64,000 nucleotides of DNA from NCBI GenBank assembly GCA_965207755.1, contig OZ242297.1, positions 3,472,001-3,536,000 of the forward strand. Reading direction: 5' to 3'. Position 1 is the stretch's first letter. The number at the start of each line of letters is the position of its first letter. Under the pieces are notes generated by a model, which worked only from the letters and a program-made list of their open reading frames with translations, ran no database searches and was not told the origin of the DNA. Source of the stretch: Aldehydirespirator sp028819505 (GTDB taxonomy: Bacteria > Actinomycetota > Acidimicrobiia > Acidimicrobiales > Aldehydirespiratoraceae). The position numbers were made by a program, and so were the translations under genes. Shown one piece after another: positions 1 through 9,096 of this stretch.

Positions 1-1101
1 GGCCGACAGTCCCACCGCGAGATGCACCTCGCCGCTCTGCACCGCGGCCACCCGGCTCTGCTCGTCGGGCAGGAACACGAACTTCACCTCGTCTATCTGC
101 GGCTCGGGGCCCCAGTAGTCGGTGTTGCGGGTGAGGGTGAGCGAGTCGCCCGGCACCCATTCCACGAACTTGTAGGGGCCGGTGCCGATGGCGTCGTTCG
201 TGAGGTCGTCGACCGTGGTGCCGTCCGGGACCATCTGGATCATGTAGAGCCGGGCCGGCAGCACCGGGTCGGGGCCGTCGGTGTGGATGCGGATGGTGTA
301 GTCGTCCACCACGTCCACGCCGGCGATCTTCTCGACCTGCTCCCTGAGGTCGGAGTCGAGCTCGGGGTCGAACACCCGCTCGATGGAGTGCTCGGCGGCG
401 GCCGCGTCGAAGGGGGCGCCGTTGTGGAAGGTGATGCCCCGGCGCAGCTCGAGCTCCCAGGTGTCGTCGTCGACCAGCCTCGGCAGCGACGCCGCCAGCC
501 TCGGCACGAAGATGTCCGGGTTCACGAGGTCGCGCTCGATGAGCCGCTCATAGACGTTCTCCATGGTGCGGCGCATCTCGCCGTCCTGGTAGTGCGGGTC
601 GATCCTGCCGGGACCCGAGGTGATCGCGATGGTGATGGACTCGGGCGACTCGGCGGCCATCATCGCCGCCTCCGCGGCGGCCGCGGCCGCGGCGACCTCG
701 GCAGCAGCCTCCTCGACGGCGGCCTCCGCCGCGGCCGCAGCCGCCGCGGACTCTGCCTGCGCCGCTTGGGCGGCCTCCAGTTCCGCCTCGAGCGCGGCGA
801 CGGTGTCGGGGTCTATCGCTCCATCAGCTTCGGACACGGCATCCTCGAGCGCCGCCTGCGCCTCAGCCGCAGCCTCGGCCGCGGCCGCGGCCTCAGCGGA
901 AGCGACGTAGGCCTCAGCCTCGGCCGCCGCGGCCTCAGCCTCGGCCGCCGCGGCCGCGGACTCTGCGGCGGCGAGCGCGGCGATGCCTGCCGCGGTGGCA
1001 TCCCGATCCGCCTGGTCGTCGTCGCCGCACGCGGCCGCGACGAGGGTGAAGACGAGCAGCGCAGCCATGAGCCGCTGCATGAACATGGACTTCTTCAGCA
1101 T
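1..1101 (-). CDS. Family 5 extracellular solute-binding lipoprotein, C-terminus beyond window
   Basis: Reads leftward; the C-terminus lies outside the window. The N-terminus has a basic start, a hydrophobic core and a lipobox ending AAACGDDD, so it is a secreted lipoprotein. Residues about 35-150 are almost only Ala and Glu (predicted coiled coil or stalk). The peptide/nickel-binding (SBP_bac_5) fold follows, with typical pieces such as DDTWELELRRGITFHNG and GTGPYKFVEW. Its role is ligand capture for an Opp/Dpp-type ABC importer, but no permease is visible next to it. It is similar in layout, including the Ala-rich stalk, to the binding protein at 58372-60174. The ATG at 1099-1101 is used; an in-frame ATG at 1086 is an alternative. 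Confidence 0.9.
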   Translation of the reverse strand, partial: MLKKSMFMQRLMAALLVFTLVAAACGDDDQADRDATAAGIAALAAAESAAAAAEAEAAAAEAEAYVASAEAAAAAEAAAEAQAALEDAVSEADGAIDPDTVAALEAELEAAQAAQAESAAAAAAAEAAVEEAAAEVAAAAAAAEAAMMAAESPESITIAITSGPGRIDPHYQDGEMRRTMENVYERLIERDLVNPDIFVPRLAASLPRLVDDDTWELELRRGITFHNGAPFDAAAAEHSIERVFDPELDSDLREQVEKIAGVDVVDDYTIRIHTDGPDPVLPARLYMIQMVPDGTTVDDLTNDAIGTGPYKFVEWVPGDSLTLTRNTDYWGPEPQIDEVKFVFLPDEQSRVAAVQSGEVHLAVGLSA

Positions 1102-1204
1102 CTGGAGCTAACCCCCAAGTGAATCTGTGGTTGAAGACGGCTGTGGCATGCGAATCCGCAGCCGAACTGCTCACGGTACAGCGAGTCGTTCGGTCCTGCA
1201 AGTC

Positions 1205-1216
1205 GCTGTATACAGC
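1205..1216. promoter_or_regulatory. GTATAC-centred perfect palindrome, possible GntR operator
   Basis: GCTGTATACAGC is a perfect 12-bp inverted repeat about 105 bp upstream of the binding-protein start (1101). The core matches the pair of GTATAC motifs at 2909 and 2923 between the aldehyde dehydrogenase and MFS genes. FCD-type GntR regulators often bind TTGTATACAA-like palindromes, and one is encoded at 4318. The link is inference. Confidence 0.45.
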
Positions 1217-1390
1217 TACCGGAGCACGCCCATTCCCGGTCGGGGCTGCGCCGGGCGCCGTGGCTCGAGGGCCGGTCCCGGCTCGGCCGGCAGACTGTTG
1301 AGCAAAGCCGATTCCCCGCAACGCGCACGCCTCCGACCTGGGGTTCTGCGATCCCGGAATCGTGATTTCGGGACTTTGCTCACGACTCTC

Positions 1391-2845
1391 CTAGGAGCGC
1401 ACGTAGACGGTCTTGGTGCGGGTGAAGAAATCGAGCGACGACTCCCCGCCCTCGGCCCAGCCCGCGCCGGAGTGGCCGTAGCCCTCGAACGGCACGTGGA
1501 ACGGGACGCCGGTGAGGGGCGAGTTGACCTTGACGGTGCCGGCGTGCGAGCCCTTCCAGAAGCGCCGGGCCACCGCGATGTCGCCGGTGACGATGCCGGA
1601 GGTGAGGCCGTAGGCGGTGGCGTTGGCCATGGCGACGGCCTCATCGATGTCGCTCACCGGCTCGTAGGTGACCACAGGACCGAAGATCTCCTCGGTGGTC
1701 AAAGGACCGGTGGCCGGATCCACCAGCAGGGCGGGCGCCACCCGGCCGTCGCGCCACCCGCCGGGCTCGGGGCGCACCACGTCGCGGGCCTGATGCTCGG
1801 CCAGGGACACATAGTCCTCGACCCGGCCCGCCTCGCCGTCGCTGACCAGGATCCCGAGCTCGTCGCCGCCGGACGTGTCGGTCATGTCGCCCAGCCGGGC
1901 CGTCAGCCGCGCCAGCAGGTCGTCGTAGACGCCGGTGTGCACCAGCAGCCGTCCCGCCGCGGTGCAGATCTGGCCGTTGTTGCGGAAGCTGGAGGCCACG
2001 ATGATGTCGGCCGCCTTGTCGAGGTCGGCGTCGGCCCATACCACGATGGTGTTCTTGCCGCCCAGCTCGGCCTGGAACGGCACCTCCATCCGGAGCCGGC
2101 TGCGGATGTCCACCGCGGCCTCGTAGGAGCCGGTGAGGCTCACACCGTCGAGCTCGGGGGCGGACAGCAGCGCCTCTTGGATTACCGAGCTACGGCCGAT
2201 CGTGGCCTGGAGCAGGCCCGCAGGCAGCCCGGCGTCGAGCAGGGTTACCGCGATCATCAGGCCGGTGATGCCGGCGTTGGTGGACGGCTTGAAGACCACC
2301 GCGTTGCCGGCGGCCAGGGCGGCCGACAACTTGCGGATCGGGATCGTGAACGGAAAGTTCCACGGGGTGACGAGAGCCACGACTCCGAGGGGCTCGACAA
2401 GCGTGAAGATGTCCTCGTCGAAGTCGGTGGAGTAGGTGGTGCCCAGGCGCCGGTAACCGAGCTCGGCGTAGTAGTCGAGCACGGCCGCCCCCTTGGCCAC
2501 CTCGACCCTGGCCTCCGAGGCCGGCTTGCCCATGTCGGCGGAGATGATCGGGGCCAGCTCGTCGGCCCGCTCGAGGAACAGCCCGGCGGCACGGTGCAGC
2601 ACCTCGGCCCGGGCTGCGGGACCCAGAGCGGCCCAGTCCGGCGCCGCCCGGGCGGCCGCCTCGTACGCGGTGCGGACGTCTTCGGGGCCGGCGCTGCGCA
2701 TCACGGCCAGCACCCGGCCGTCGCTGCGGCTGACCAGCTTCTGCTCGGGGCCCGAGCCGGGCCGGACGGCGCCGTCGACCAGGATGCCGACCTCGTCGGC
2801 GTCGCCGCTGCCGTCCACGGTGATCCGAGCGGGTACCTGCGTCAT
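1391..2845 (-). CDS. NAD(P)-dependent aldehyde dehydrogenase
   Basis: A 484-residue member of the aldehyde dehydrogenase superfamily, close to the usual length. It oxidises an aldehyde to the acid with NAD(P)+. Visible hallmarks are VTPWNFPF, the general-base Glu in ELGGKN (about residue 240), the catalytic Cys in NNGQICTA (about 280), and EEIFGPVV. The ATG at 2843-2845 opens a 130-bp divergent control region shared with the MFS gene, which carries two GTATAC motifs. Position beside a transporter and a GntR regulator suggests a small catabolic cassette. The substrate cannot be read from the sequence; succinate-semialdehyde or benzaldehyde-type enzymes look similar. Confidence 0.93.
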   Translation of the reverse strand: MTQVPARITVDGSGDADEVGILVDGAVRPGSGPEQKLVSRSDGRVLAVMRSAGPEDVRTAYEAAARAAPDWAALGPAARAEVLHRAAGLFLERADELAPIISADMGKPASEARVEVAKGAAVLDYYAELGYRRLGTTYSTDFDEDIFTLVEPLGVVALVTPWNFPFTIPIRKLSAALAAGNAVVFKPSTNAGITGLMIAVTLLDAGLPAGLLQATIGRSSVIQEALLSAPELDGVSLTGSYEAAVDIRSRLRMEVPFQAELGGKNTIVVWADADLDKAADIIVASSFRNNGQICTAAGRLLVHTGVYDDLLARLTARLGDMTDTSGGDELGILVSDGEAGRVEDYVSLAEHQARDVVRPEPGGWRDGRVAPALLVDPATGPLTTEEIFGPVVTYEPVSDIDEAVAMANATAYGLTSGIVTGDIAVARRFWKGSHAGTVKVNSPLTGVPFHVPFEGYGHSGAGWAEGGESSLDFFTRTKTVYVRS

Positions 2846-2907
2846 GGTGTGCCTCCACCAGCGTGCGCATCGCCCGCGGGGCGGGCGCGCCGTCCACGAC
2901 CGCGCCT

Positions 2908-2929
2908 TGTATACAGGACGCCGTATACC
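2908..2929. promoter_or_regulatory. Twin GTATAC motifs in divergent promoter region
   Basis: TTGTATACAG (2907-2916) and CCGTATACCC (2921-2930) lie 14 bp core-to-core in the region between the leftward aldehyde dehydrogenase and the rightward MFS gene. A third copy of the core sits upstream of the binding protein at 1208. Likely operator for the GntR/FCD protein at 4318, or in part a -10 box (TATACC). Confidence 0.45.
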
Positions 2930-2975
2930 CTAGGCCGACCGGTTCGCGACTTGCCAACGGAAGGAAGGCCGCCGA

Positions 2976-4217
2976 GTGCATGACCGCTCCGGGCCGGGCC
3001 GAGGCAGCCTCGTGAGGAGTCCGGGACACGGCGCCGGATTCGCCGCCCTGGTGACGGCCACCCTGCTGGTGACCGCGTCCGCCAACCTCAGCCCGATGCT
3101 GGTGAGCGCCCTGGCGGTCCAGATCCAGGACGACCTGGGCATCGGGGAGGCGGAGATCGGGATGACCGTCAGCGCGTTCTTCTTCGTGGGCGCCTTGACG
3201 TCGGCGCTCGCCGGGCGGACGGTGGAGCGCATCGGGCCCGCAACAGGACTGCGCCTCTCCGCCGCGGCGGCCGGCGCCGCCCTCGTCGTCGCCGGCGCGC
3301 TGGGCCGGTCCTGGCCGGCGCTGATCATCCTCGTGGGTCTGGCCGGCCTGGCCAACTCGCTGGGACAGCCGGCTGCCAACCTGTACGTGGCGAGAGGGGT
3401 CTCCAGCCGGCGTCAGGGCCTTGCTCTCGGCATCCAGAAGTCCGGGACCCCGGCCGCCTCCCTGCTGGCCGGGCTGGCCATCCCCGCGGTCGGGCTGACG
3501 ATCGGCTGGAGTTGGGCCTTCGTGCTCGGCGGGCTGCTCGCCTTCGGGGTGACGCTGGGCGTGCCGGCCGTGGGCCGGAAGCCGCCGGCCCCGGGCCGCG
3601 GCGGCGCCACCACCGGCCGTCGGCCGGTCCGGCCCCGCCCCGACGTCGCCGTCCGGCTGCTGATCGCGGTGACCTGCTCCACCGGCCTGGCCGCCATGGG
3701 CTCGATGGCGCTCGGCTCGTTCTTCGTGCTGTCGAGCGTGGAGGCCGGCGTCGACGAGGCCGCGGCCGGGATCCTGCTCATGGCGGGAAGCGTGGTCGGG
3801 ATCGCCTCGAGGCTCGCCCTGGGCGCCGGCGCGGACCGGGCGCCGCTCAGCCCGTTCCACATGCTCGCCGCGATGTTCGCGGTGGCGGCGCTGGCCTTCG
3901 TGGGGCTGTCGACAGGCTCCGAGGCGATGCTGTACGCGGCCACGCCCTTCGCCTTCGCGACCTCGTTCGCGTGGCCGGGCCTGTTCCATCTGGCCATGGT
4001 GCGCTCCAACCCCTCGGCGCCGGGCGCGGCAACCGGCATCACCCTGACGGGCAACTTCGCCGGGGCGGTGTGCGGCCCGCTGATGTTCGGCCTGCTGGTG
4101 GAGGCGACCAGCTACGGCTGGGCCTGGGGCTTCGCGGCCATCACCTCGGGGGCCGCAGCGGCCCTGATGGCCGCAACCAGTCGCCTGGTCGCACCAGCCG
4201 CACCATCCATGGCCTGA
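2976..4217 (+). CDS. Major facilitator superfamily transporter
   Basis: A 413-residue integral membrane protein with about 12 hydrophobic segments arranged in two halves around a basic Pro/Arg-rich cytoplasmic loop (about residues 195-220). Strings such as GLALGIQKSGTPAAS and GAATGITLTGNFAG are typical of MFS permeases (CynX/oxalate-formate type look). It probably moves the metabolite handled by the divergent aldehyde dehydrogenase. The GTG at 2976 is chosen because an AAGGAAGG ribosome site lies 8 nt upstream; a nearby ATG at 2980 is in another frame. Followed by a GntR regulator after 100 bp. Confidence 0.9.
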   Translation: MHDRSGPGRGSLVRSPGHGAGFAALVTATLLVTASANLSPMLVSALAVQIQDDLGIGEAEIGMTVSAFFFVGALTSALAGRTVERIGPATGLRLSAAAAGAALVVAGALGRSWPALIILVGLAGLANSLGQPAANLYVARGVSSRRQGLALGIQKSGTPAASLLAGLAIPAVGLTIGWSWAFVLGGLLAFGVTLGVPAVGRKPPAPGRGGATTGRRPVRPRPDVAVRLLIAVTCSTGLAAMGSMALGSFFVLSSVEAGVDEAAAGILLMAGSVVGIASRLALGAGADRAPLSPFHMLAAMFAVAALAFVGLSTGSEAMLYAATPFAFATSFAWPGLFHLAMVRSNPSAPGAATGITLTGNFAGAVCGPLMFGLLVEATSYGWAWGFAAITSGAAAALMAATSRLVAPAAPSMA

Positions 4218-4317
4218 CCGGCGGGCACCAGGGCGGCCCGACGGCAGTCGGCCGCTCGATTTCCTGTCGGGATCGGCCAGGCTGTAGCGTCGTCCGACCG
4301 ACCACGGAGGAGTGATC

Positions 4318-4980
4318 TTGAACGACAAGAACGGTGAGCAGCCTCTACGCGAAGTTGTCGCAGGCCAGCTTCGCTTGATGATCCTCGACGGGGAGCTGAA
4401 GCCGGGCCAGCGGCTGGTCGAGGGACAGCTCGCAGAGCGGCTGGGGGTGAGCCGCAACCCGGTGCGCGAAGCCATGCGGTCGCTGGAGGCCACCGGCCTG
4501 ATCGAGGTGGTGCCCCGGCGGGGCGCCCATGTGTGCGCCATCGACAAGTGCGAGGTTCACCACATCCAGCAGATAAGGATCCTGGTGGAGGGATACGCCG
4601 TCGAGCAGGCCACCATTCGCCAGGATCCCGACGCCATCAAGCGGATCCGGCAGTGCATGGAGAAGGGCCGTCAGGCGACCGAGCGGGGGGATGCGGTCAC
4701 GGCCGCCCTGTGCCACCGGGAGTTCCACATCGCGGTGGAGAAGGCGGCCGGGATCCCCTCCCTGCAGCAGGTGCTCGACCCGCTCCGCCAGCAGACCGAG
4801 CTGGTGTTCTCGGTGGTGACCGACAGCCGCGGCGACGTCACCTGGGAAGAGCACGAGAACATCTACAACGCCATCGCATCGGGCGACGCCGCGCGGGCCA
4901 GGGCGATGAGCCGCCAGCACATCATGAACGCGCTGGAATCGTTCCAGATGGCCGTCGAGCCGACACCGGCGACCCTCTAG
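4318..4980 (+). CDS. GntR-family (FCD) transcriptional regulator
   Basis: About 220 residues: an N-terminal winged helix (LREVVAGQLRLMILDGELKPG, then ERLGVSRNPVREAMRSLEATGLI) and an all-helical FCD ligand-binding domain with the FHIAVEKAAG and SRQHI metal/ligand-site regions. Such proteins repress catabolic genes until a small organic acid binds. A GTG at 4312 is also in frame, but the GGAGG at 4306-4310 abuts it. The TTG at 4318 sits 7 nt after GGAGG and is the better start. Likely controls the neighbouring dehydrogenase, MFS and binding-protein genes through GTATAC sites. Confidence 0.92.
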   Translation: MNDKNGEQPLREVVAGQLRLMILDGELKPGQRLVEGQLAERLGVSRNPVREAMRSLEATGLIEVVPRRGAHVCAIDKCEVHHIQQIRILVEGYAVEQATIRQDPDAIKRIRQCMEKGRQATERGDAVTAALCHREFHIAVEKAAGIPSLQQVLDPLRQQTELVFSVVTDSRGDVTWEEHENIYNAIASGDAARARAMSRQHIMNALESFQMAVEPTPATL

Positions 4981-5057
4981 TCGACGCGACATCCGCGTGG
5001 CACCCGGCGCGGGCGGTAACTGTCCGGCTGCCTCCATCGCTGCTAGCATTGTGCGAC

Positions 5058-5279
5058 ATGGCTGTGCTCTACCTCCGCAACGTCTCCGACGATCTGATGC
5101 GCCGGCTGAGACTGCTCGCCTCGCGAGAGCAGATGTCGGTTTCGGCCGCCGCGCTCCGAGAACTCGAAGAGGCAACCCGCTGGGTCGACATACCCGAACT
5201 CTTCGAGGACCTCCCCGACATGAGGGTGCCCACTGCGGAGATCCTCGCCGTGCTTGACGAGGGGCGATCGGCCAGGTGA
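5058..5279 (+). CDS. VapB/FitA-type antitoxin
   Basis: A 73-residue protein with a ribbon-helix-helix start (VLYLRNVSDDLMRRLRLLASREQMSVSA) and an acidic tail that would wrap the toxin. It binds its own promoter and neutralises the PIN toxin encoded directly downstream. A TAGCAT -10-like box lies 9 nt upstream of the ATG, so the transcript is probably leaderless. Its stop overlaps the toxin GTG as GTGA. Confidence 0.88.
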   Translation: MAVLYLRNVSDDLMRRLRLLASREQMSVSAAALRELEEATRWVDIPELFEDLPDMRVPTAEILAVLDEGRSAR

Positions 5280-5659
5280 TCGTGGTCGATGCCTCGGCCG
5301 CAGTCGAGGCCCTGCTACACGACGGCGAAGCACGACAAAGGCTGGGGATCGAGCGGGCCACGGCTCCGCATCTGATCGATGCCGAGGTCATGCACGCTCT
5401 GCGCCGGCTGGCGGCCCGGGGCGCCTTGGACGACCTGTCTGCCCACCGGGCCGTGCAACGGTGGCGCGGCACACCCGTCCAGCGGTTCGCGATGTATGGC
5501 ATGGTTGATCGCGTCTGGGCCATGCGACACAGCGTGTCCGCCTACGACGCTTGCTATGTTGCGCTCGCCGAGGCGCTGGACCGCCCCCTGCTGACCGCGG
5601 ACCAGCGGCTTGCCACAGCGCCCGCACTCAGGTGTCCGGTCGTCCTAGCCCGTCGCTGA
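5276..5659 (+). CDS. vapC: VapC-type PIN-domain toxin ribonuclease
   Basis: 127 residues, normal for VapC. The four acidic PIN residues are present: D in VVDASA (residue 5), E in IDAEVMHAL, D in YDACYVALAE and D in LLTADQRL. VapC toxins cleave tRNA or rRNA with Mg2+ when the antitoxin is degraded. The GTG start overlaps the antitoxin stop by 4 nt, typical of translational coupling. Confidence 0.92.
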   Translation: MIVVDASAAVEALLHDGEARQRLGIERATAPHLIDAEVMHALRRLAARGALDDLSAHRAVQRWRGTPVQRFAMYGMVDRVWAMRHSVSAYDACYVALAEALDRPLLTADQRLATAPALRCPVVLARR

Positions 5660-5732
5660 GGCCGCGAATCCTCCGGCTGGTCCGGGACACGAGCGACACC
5701 GGAGTGCCGCACCGTTAGGTGCCAGCGGCCAA

Positions 5733-8700
5733 CTAGTCCGCAAGGGACTGCCAGCAGACGAGGTGTACGTCGTCAGCGGTTATCTCCGGCAGCGGCTCCG
5801 GCACCGGCTGGGGCTGGAGGCCCTGCTCCCCGATCACTCGCAGCACCGCCTCAGCCTGCTCGCCCGGAGTTGCCCCGGTGCCGAGCGCAGTTCGCACCAC
5901 TCGGGTGATGCGCTCGGTGTAGGGCGCTTGGAGGCTTTCGACGGCTCGGGCGATCTCGTCGGCGGTCAACGCGGACGGCGGATGCGACCGCACGATCTCA
6001 GCGGCCTGGCGCAGCGCCGGCGGGATCCTGGGCTCGAGGTTGGCCTTGTCCGAGAAGTGGTTCCAGCGCGCCACGATGTCGGCTCGGGCCTCCTCCCACG
6101 CATCGAAAGCGCCGACGGCCTGCTGGTCGCCGAGCACTCTCGACGTCTCGAATCCGTCTGCGGGGCGGGCCAGCCACAGACATCCGAGCGTGTCGCGGCT
6201 CACCTCGCCAGAGGCCGCCACGAAGCGGAACACCGGGTTCGGGTCGTCCCCGACTCGGGCGCAGAACACGTAGCCGGAACCGCCGCCGGCTGCTGTGGCC
6301 ATGCCGGAGCCGGTTCCCCACGGCAGGCCCTTGACGACTCGGGCGGTGTCGGGATCGTCGAGGGCTCGCCGGAGCTCGGCCCGGAACTCCTCGCCGGACT
6401 GGGCGCCAAGCTCGGTGCCGCCGCGCTCGAAGATCGAGGCGTCCTCGGCACGCAGCCGCTCGATCTCGGAGCGGGTCTCGCTGAAGCTGCGGTCGAGGCG
6501 GCGCTGCTGGCCGGGTATCACCTCACCCACGCCGATGGAGGCGGCCGCCTGGGCGATCTTGCGGTTGAGCCGTTCCTCCAGTCCCAGCAGCTCGTCGAGC
6601 CGGGTGTCGGGGAACACGCAGCGCAGGAACACCTCGCGGTGCCTCGACCCGATCCGGTCGATGCGGCCGTGGCGCTGCACGAGCCGCATCGGGTTCCAGG
6701 GCAGGTCGTAGTTGATGATGTGGCGGGCCTGCTGGAGGTTGACGCCCTCGGCGAGCACGTCGGTCGTGACGAGGATGTCGTGTAGGTCAGGCCGCTCGAG
6801 CCCCGGTGCGGCCGTGGCGGGAGCGAAGCCGAGCGCCGGGTCGAGCGACGGTCCGGCACTGCCGCCGGTGTTCCAAGCGATGCGGCCCGCGTAGGCGGCG
6901 AGGCGGTCGTCGCGCCGGACCTCCTCCTCCAGGAAGCCGACGATCCACTCCACGGTGTCCGCGAAGTAGGTGAACACCAGGACCTTGCGCCGGTCGCGCT
7001 CGTCGGCGGCGCCGATGCCCTCGCGGCGGGCCTGTCCGGCGATGTCTGCGAGCTCGCCGGCGAGCGAGGCGAGCATGGGGTCGGCCTGCCGGGTCACCCC
7101 GCGGGCGGCGGCCGCGAAGTCCGACAGCAGCGCCCGGTCGCGCCAGGCGTGGGCCACCATGCGATCGACCTCGTAGCCGGAGGCGTCTTCGAGCTCTTCG
7201 AGGTGGGAGTCGAGGTACTTGTCGATCTCGTCGAGATCGTCGGAGTCGGTGCTCGCCCAGTCGGCGATGGCGCCGCCGGTGGCGACCCTGCCATGGGACC
7301 GGGCCAGTTCGACGAAGGCCTCGCAACCTCGGGCCATGCGCTCGCAGGTGCGTGCGAAGGCCCAGGGCGACGACTCGAACCGCTTGAGCAGGCCCGAGCG
7401 CAGCAGGCCGGCGAGCTGCAGCTCGTACGACTCGGGGTCGTCGCGGCCGATCCTGTAGTTGGACGGGACGTAACGGGCGAGGGTGAGCGCGCCGTCGTCG
7501 GTGTCGGGGTTGGCGTCGGGGTCGAGCGCGGCGGCGAGCCGGTCGAAGAACCCGGGCAGCACGCCGTCCATGTCGTAGGTCACTCGGCGCACTCTCGGCG
7601 TCGGGAAGACAATCGGCTGCTCGGTTCCGTCGATGCGCACCGTGTCGTTGGCGTAGTGCTTCTTCACGAATGACCGGGTGCGCCGCACGGCCACCGCGTC
7701 GAGCACGTCGAAGAGGTGCCGGGGCGAGAGGTCGTTGGGGTCTTCGCGCATGGCGGCGGCGAAGTGGTCGCGCAGCGACCGGATGCCGTCGGCGGCGAAC
7801 ACGCCGTCGTTGCGCAGGAAATAGCCGAGCAGGCTGTGCAGGTCCCAGAGGCTGTTGTTGACCGGCGTGGCGGTCAGCAGCACCAGCTTCCTCGGCGGCA
7901 GCCGGGCCAGGAGCCGGCGCAGGGCGTCGGCCCGCTGGGTGGACGGGTTGCGCAGGTTGTGGGCCTCGTCCACCACGACGAGCGCGTAGCCCTCGATGTC
8001 GGGGCCGAGCGTGGCCTTGAGGCGGCGGCCGGCCTCGTCGGCCTGGCGGGCCCGTTCGGGGTTGATCCGGGGGTCGGCTGCGAGCTCGTCGAAGGAGACG
8101 AGCGTCATGGGCAGATTGTGCTGTCGCCGGAAGGCCTCCCACGGGCCGTCGCGCAGCGTGGCCGGGCAGATCACCAGCACCCGCTGGCGGTTCTCGATGG
8201 CGGCCTCCTCTATGAGCTTGCCCGCGAAGTAGGTCTTGCCGAGGCCCACCTCGTCGGCGATCAGCACCCCGTCGAACTGGTCGAGCAGCTTGCGTGCCCG
8301 CCACAGCCCGTCCTTCTGGAACGACGTCAGCTCGATGGTCGAGCGCGGCATGGCTGCCTCGTCCTCGGCGGCGAGGTCGGCCTGGTAGCGCTCCCACAGC
8401 ATCCGCAGGTAGATGAGCTGGGGAGGGTGCGGCTCGAAGCGCGGCTCGAACAGCGCGGCGAGGTCGTATTCGACGGCCGCGTCCCACAGTTCGTCGAACC
8501 ATCTGCCGACCGCATCGACGGTGTGCGGTGTGTAGTTGCCGAGGTTCAGCTCGAGGTTGGTGCTCAGCCCGGCGCGGGTGAGGTTCGACGAGCCCGACAG
8601 CACGCCGTGGGAGGACGTGGACACCAGGAACGCCTTGCCGTGAAGGAACCTGTCCTCGAGCCGGCGCACCTGCACTCGGTCGGAGCGCAGCCACTCCACC

Positions 8701-9083
8701 AGCCTTCGGGCCGCGGCGTCGGCCTCGTGTGTGAACCCCAGCAGGTCGCGGTCGACGGCGAGAGCCTCGGTGTGGGAGGCGAGCAGGTCGCCCACCCGTC
8801 GCAATTCGGCCCGCCGGGCGTTGACCGGCTCGCTCCCCAGGGCCCTGGTCCGGCACTCGGGCGGGCCGGGCTCGGCGCCGATCAGCATCCGCACGTTTGC
8901 GAGCTTGTCGAGCGAGTCTGCGAGCAGCGAGTAGCCGCCGACGTTGAAGTAGGCGGTGGCGATGTCAAGCCGGACGTCGTGGGTCAGCCCGTCGGCGGCG
9001 TGGCCGATGAATCCGTTGAGCGCGTCGGCCACGGTAGCTCCGTGCTGGTTGACAGCCAGCTCAGGCTTGGTCGGGCCGCTCAT
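5733..9083 (-). CDS. PLD-like nuclease domain fused to SNF2-family helicase
   Basis: 1116 residues. Residues 1-215 are a phospholipase-D-like nuclease region with an HGK...GSSN signature (148-167). Then comes an SNF2/DEAD-type motor: Walker A DEVGLGKT (277-284), DEAH (372-375), TATPVNN (404-410), and in the second RecA lobe TTDVLAEGVNLQQ and QRHGRIDRIGS. Such proteins translocate on DNA and sit in phage-defence and restriction loci. Here the gene is last in an operon with a giant adenine methyltransferase. DISARM class 1 also pairs an SNF2 helicase with a methylase, but its other genes are absent here. The ATG at 9081-9083 is 13 nt past the RelE-type toxin. Part of its N-terminus is duplicated in the methyltransferase. 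Confidence 0.93.
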   Translation of the reverse strand: MSGPTKPELAVNQHGATVADALNGFIGHAADGLTHDVRLDIATAYFNVGGYSLLADSLDKLANVRMLIGAEPGPPECRTRALGSEPVNARRAELRRVGDLLASHTEALAVDRDLLGFTHEADAAARRLVEWLRSDRVQVRRLEDRFLHGKAFLVSTSSHGVLSGSSNLTRAGLSTNLELNLGNYTPHTVDAVGRWFDELWDAAVEYDLAALFEPRFEPHPPQLIYLRMLWERYQADLAAEDEAAMPRSTIELTSFQKDGLWRARKLLDQFDGVLIADEVGLGKTYFAGKLIEEAAIENRQRVLVICPATLRDGPWEAFRRQHNLPMTLVSFDELAADPRINPERARQADEAGRRLKATLGPDIEGYALVVVDEAHNLRNPSTQRADALRRLLARLPPRKLVLLTATPVNNSLWDLHSLLGYFLRNDGVFAADGIRSLRDHFAAAMREDPNDLSPRHLFDVLDAVAVRRTRSFVKKHYANDTVRIDGTEQPIVFPTPRVRRVTYDMDGVLPGFFDRLAAALDPDANPDTDDGALTLARYVPSNYRIGRDDPESYELQLAGLLRSGLLKRFESSPWAFARTCERMARGCEAFVELARSHGRVATGGAIADWASTDSDDLDEIDKYLDSHLEELEDASGYEVDRMVAHAWRDRALLSDFAAAARGVTRQADPMLASLAGELADIAGQARREGIGAADERDRRKVLVFTYFADTVEWIVGFLEEEVRRDDRLAAYAGRIAWNTGGSAGPSLDPALGFAPATAAPGLERPDLHDILVTTDVLAEGVNLQQARHIINYDLPWNPMRLVQRHGRIDRIGSRHREVFLRCVFPDTRLDELLGLEERLNRKIAQAAASIGVGEVIPGQQRRLDRSFSETRSEIERLRAEDASIFERGGTELGAQSGEEFRAELRRALDDPDTARVVKGLPWGTGSGMATAAGGGSGYVFCARVGDDPNPVFRFVAASGEVSRDTLGCLWLARPADGFETSRVLGDQQAVGAFDAWEEARADIVARWNHFSDKANLEPRIPPALRQAAEIVRSHPPSALTADEIARAVESLQAPYTERITRVVRTALGTGATPGEQAEAVLRVIGEQGLQPQPVPEPLPEITADDVHLVCWQSLAD
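8823..8916. repeat. 94-bp segment identical to 13652-13745
   Basis: This stretch, coding helicase residues about 57-87, is base-for-base identical to 13652-13745 in the methyltransferase. Flanking sequence toward both start codons remains similar but diverged, while on the other side similarity ends abruptly. Confidence 0.93.
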
Positions 9084-9096
9084 CGGCCCGACCGCT

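Noticed and set aside
620..910. 96-residue poly-Ala small protein on the plus strand
   Set aside because: Antisense to the Ala/Glu stalk of the binding protein; an artefact of the repetitive codons.
1127..2983. 618-codon rightward open frame
   Set aside because: Lies opposite the aldehyde dehydrogenase; Gly/Arg/His-rich with no family match, a typical high-GC antisense frame.
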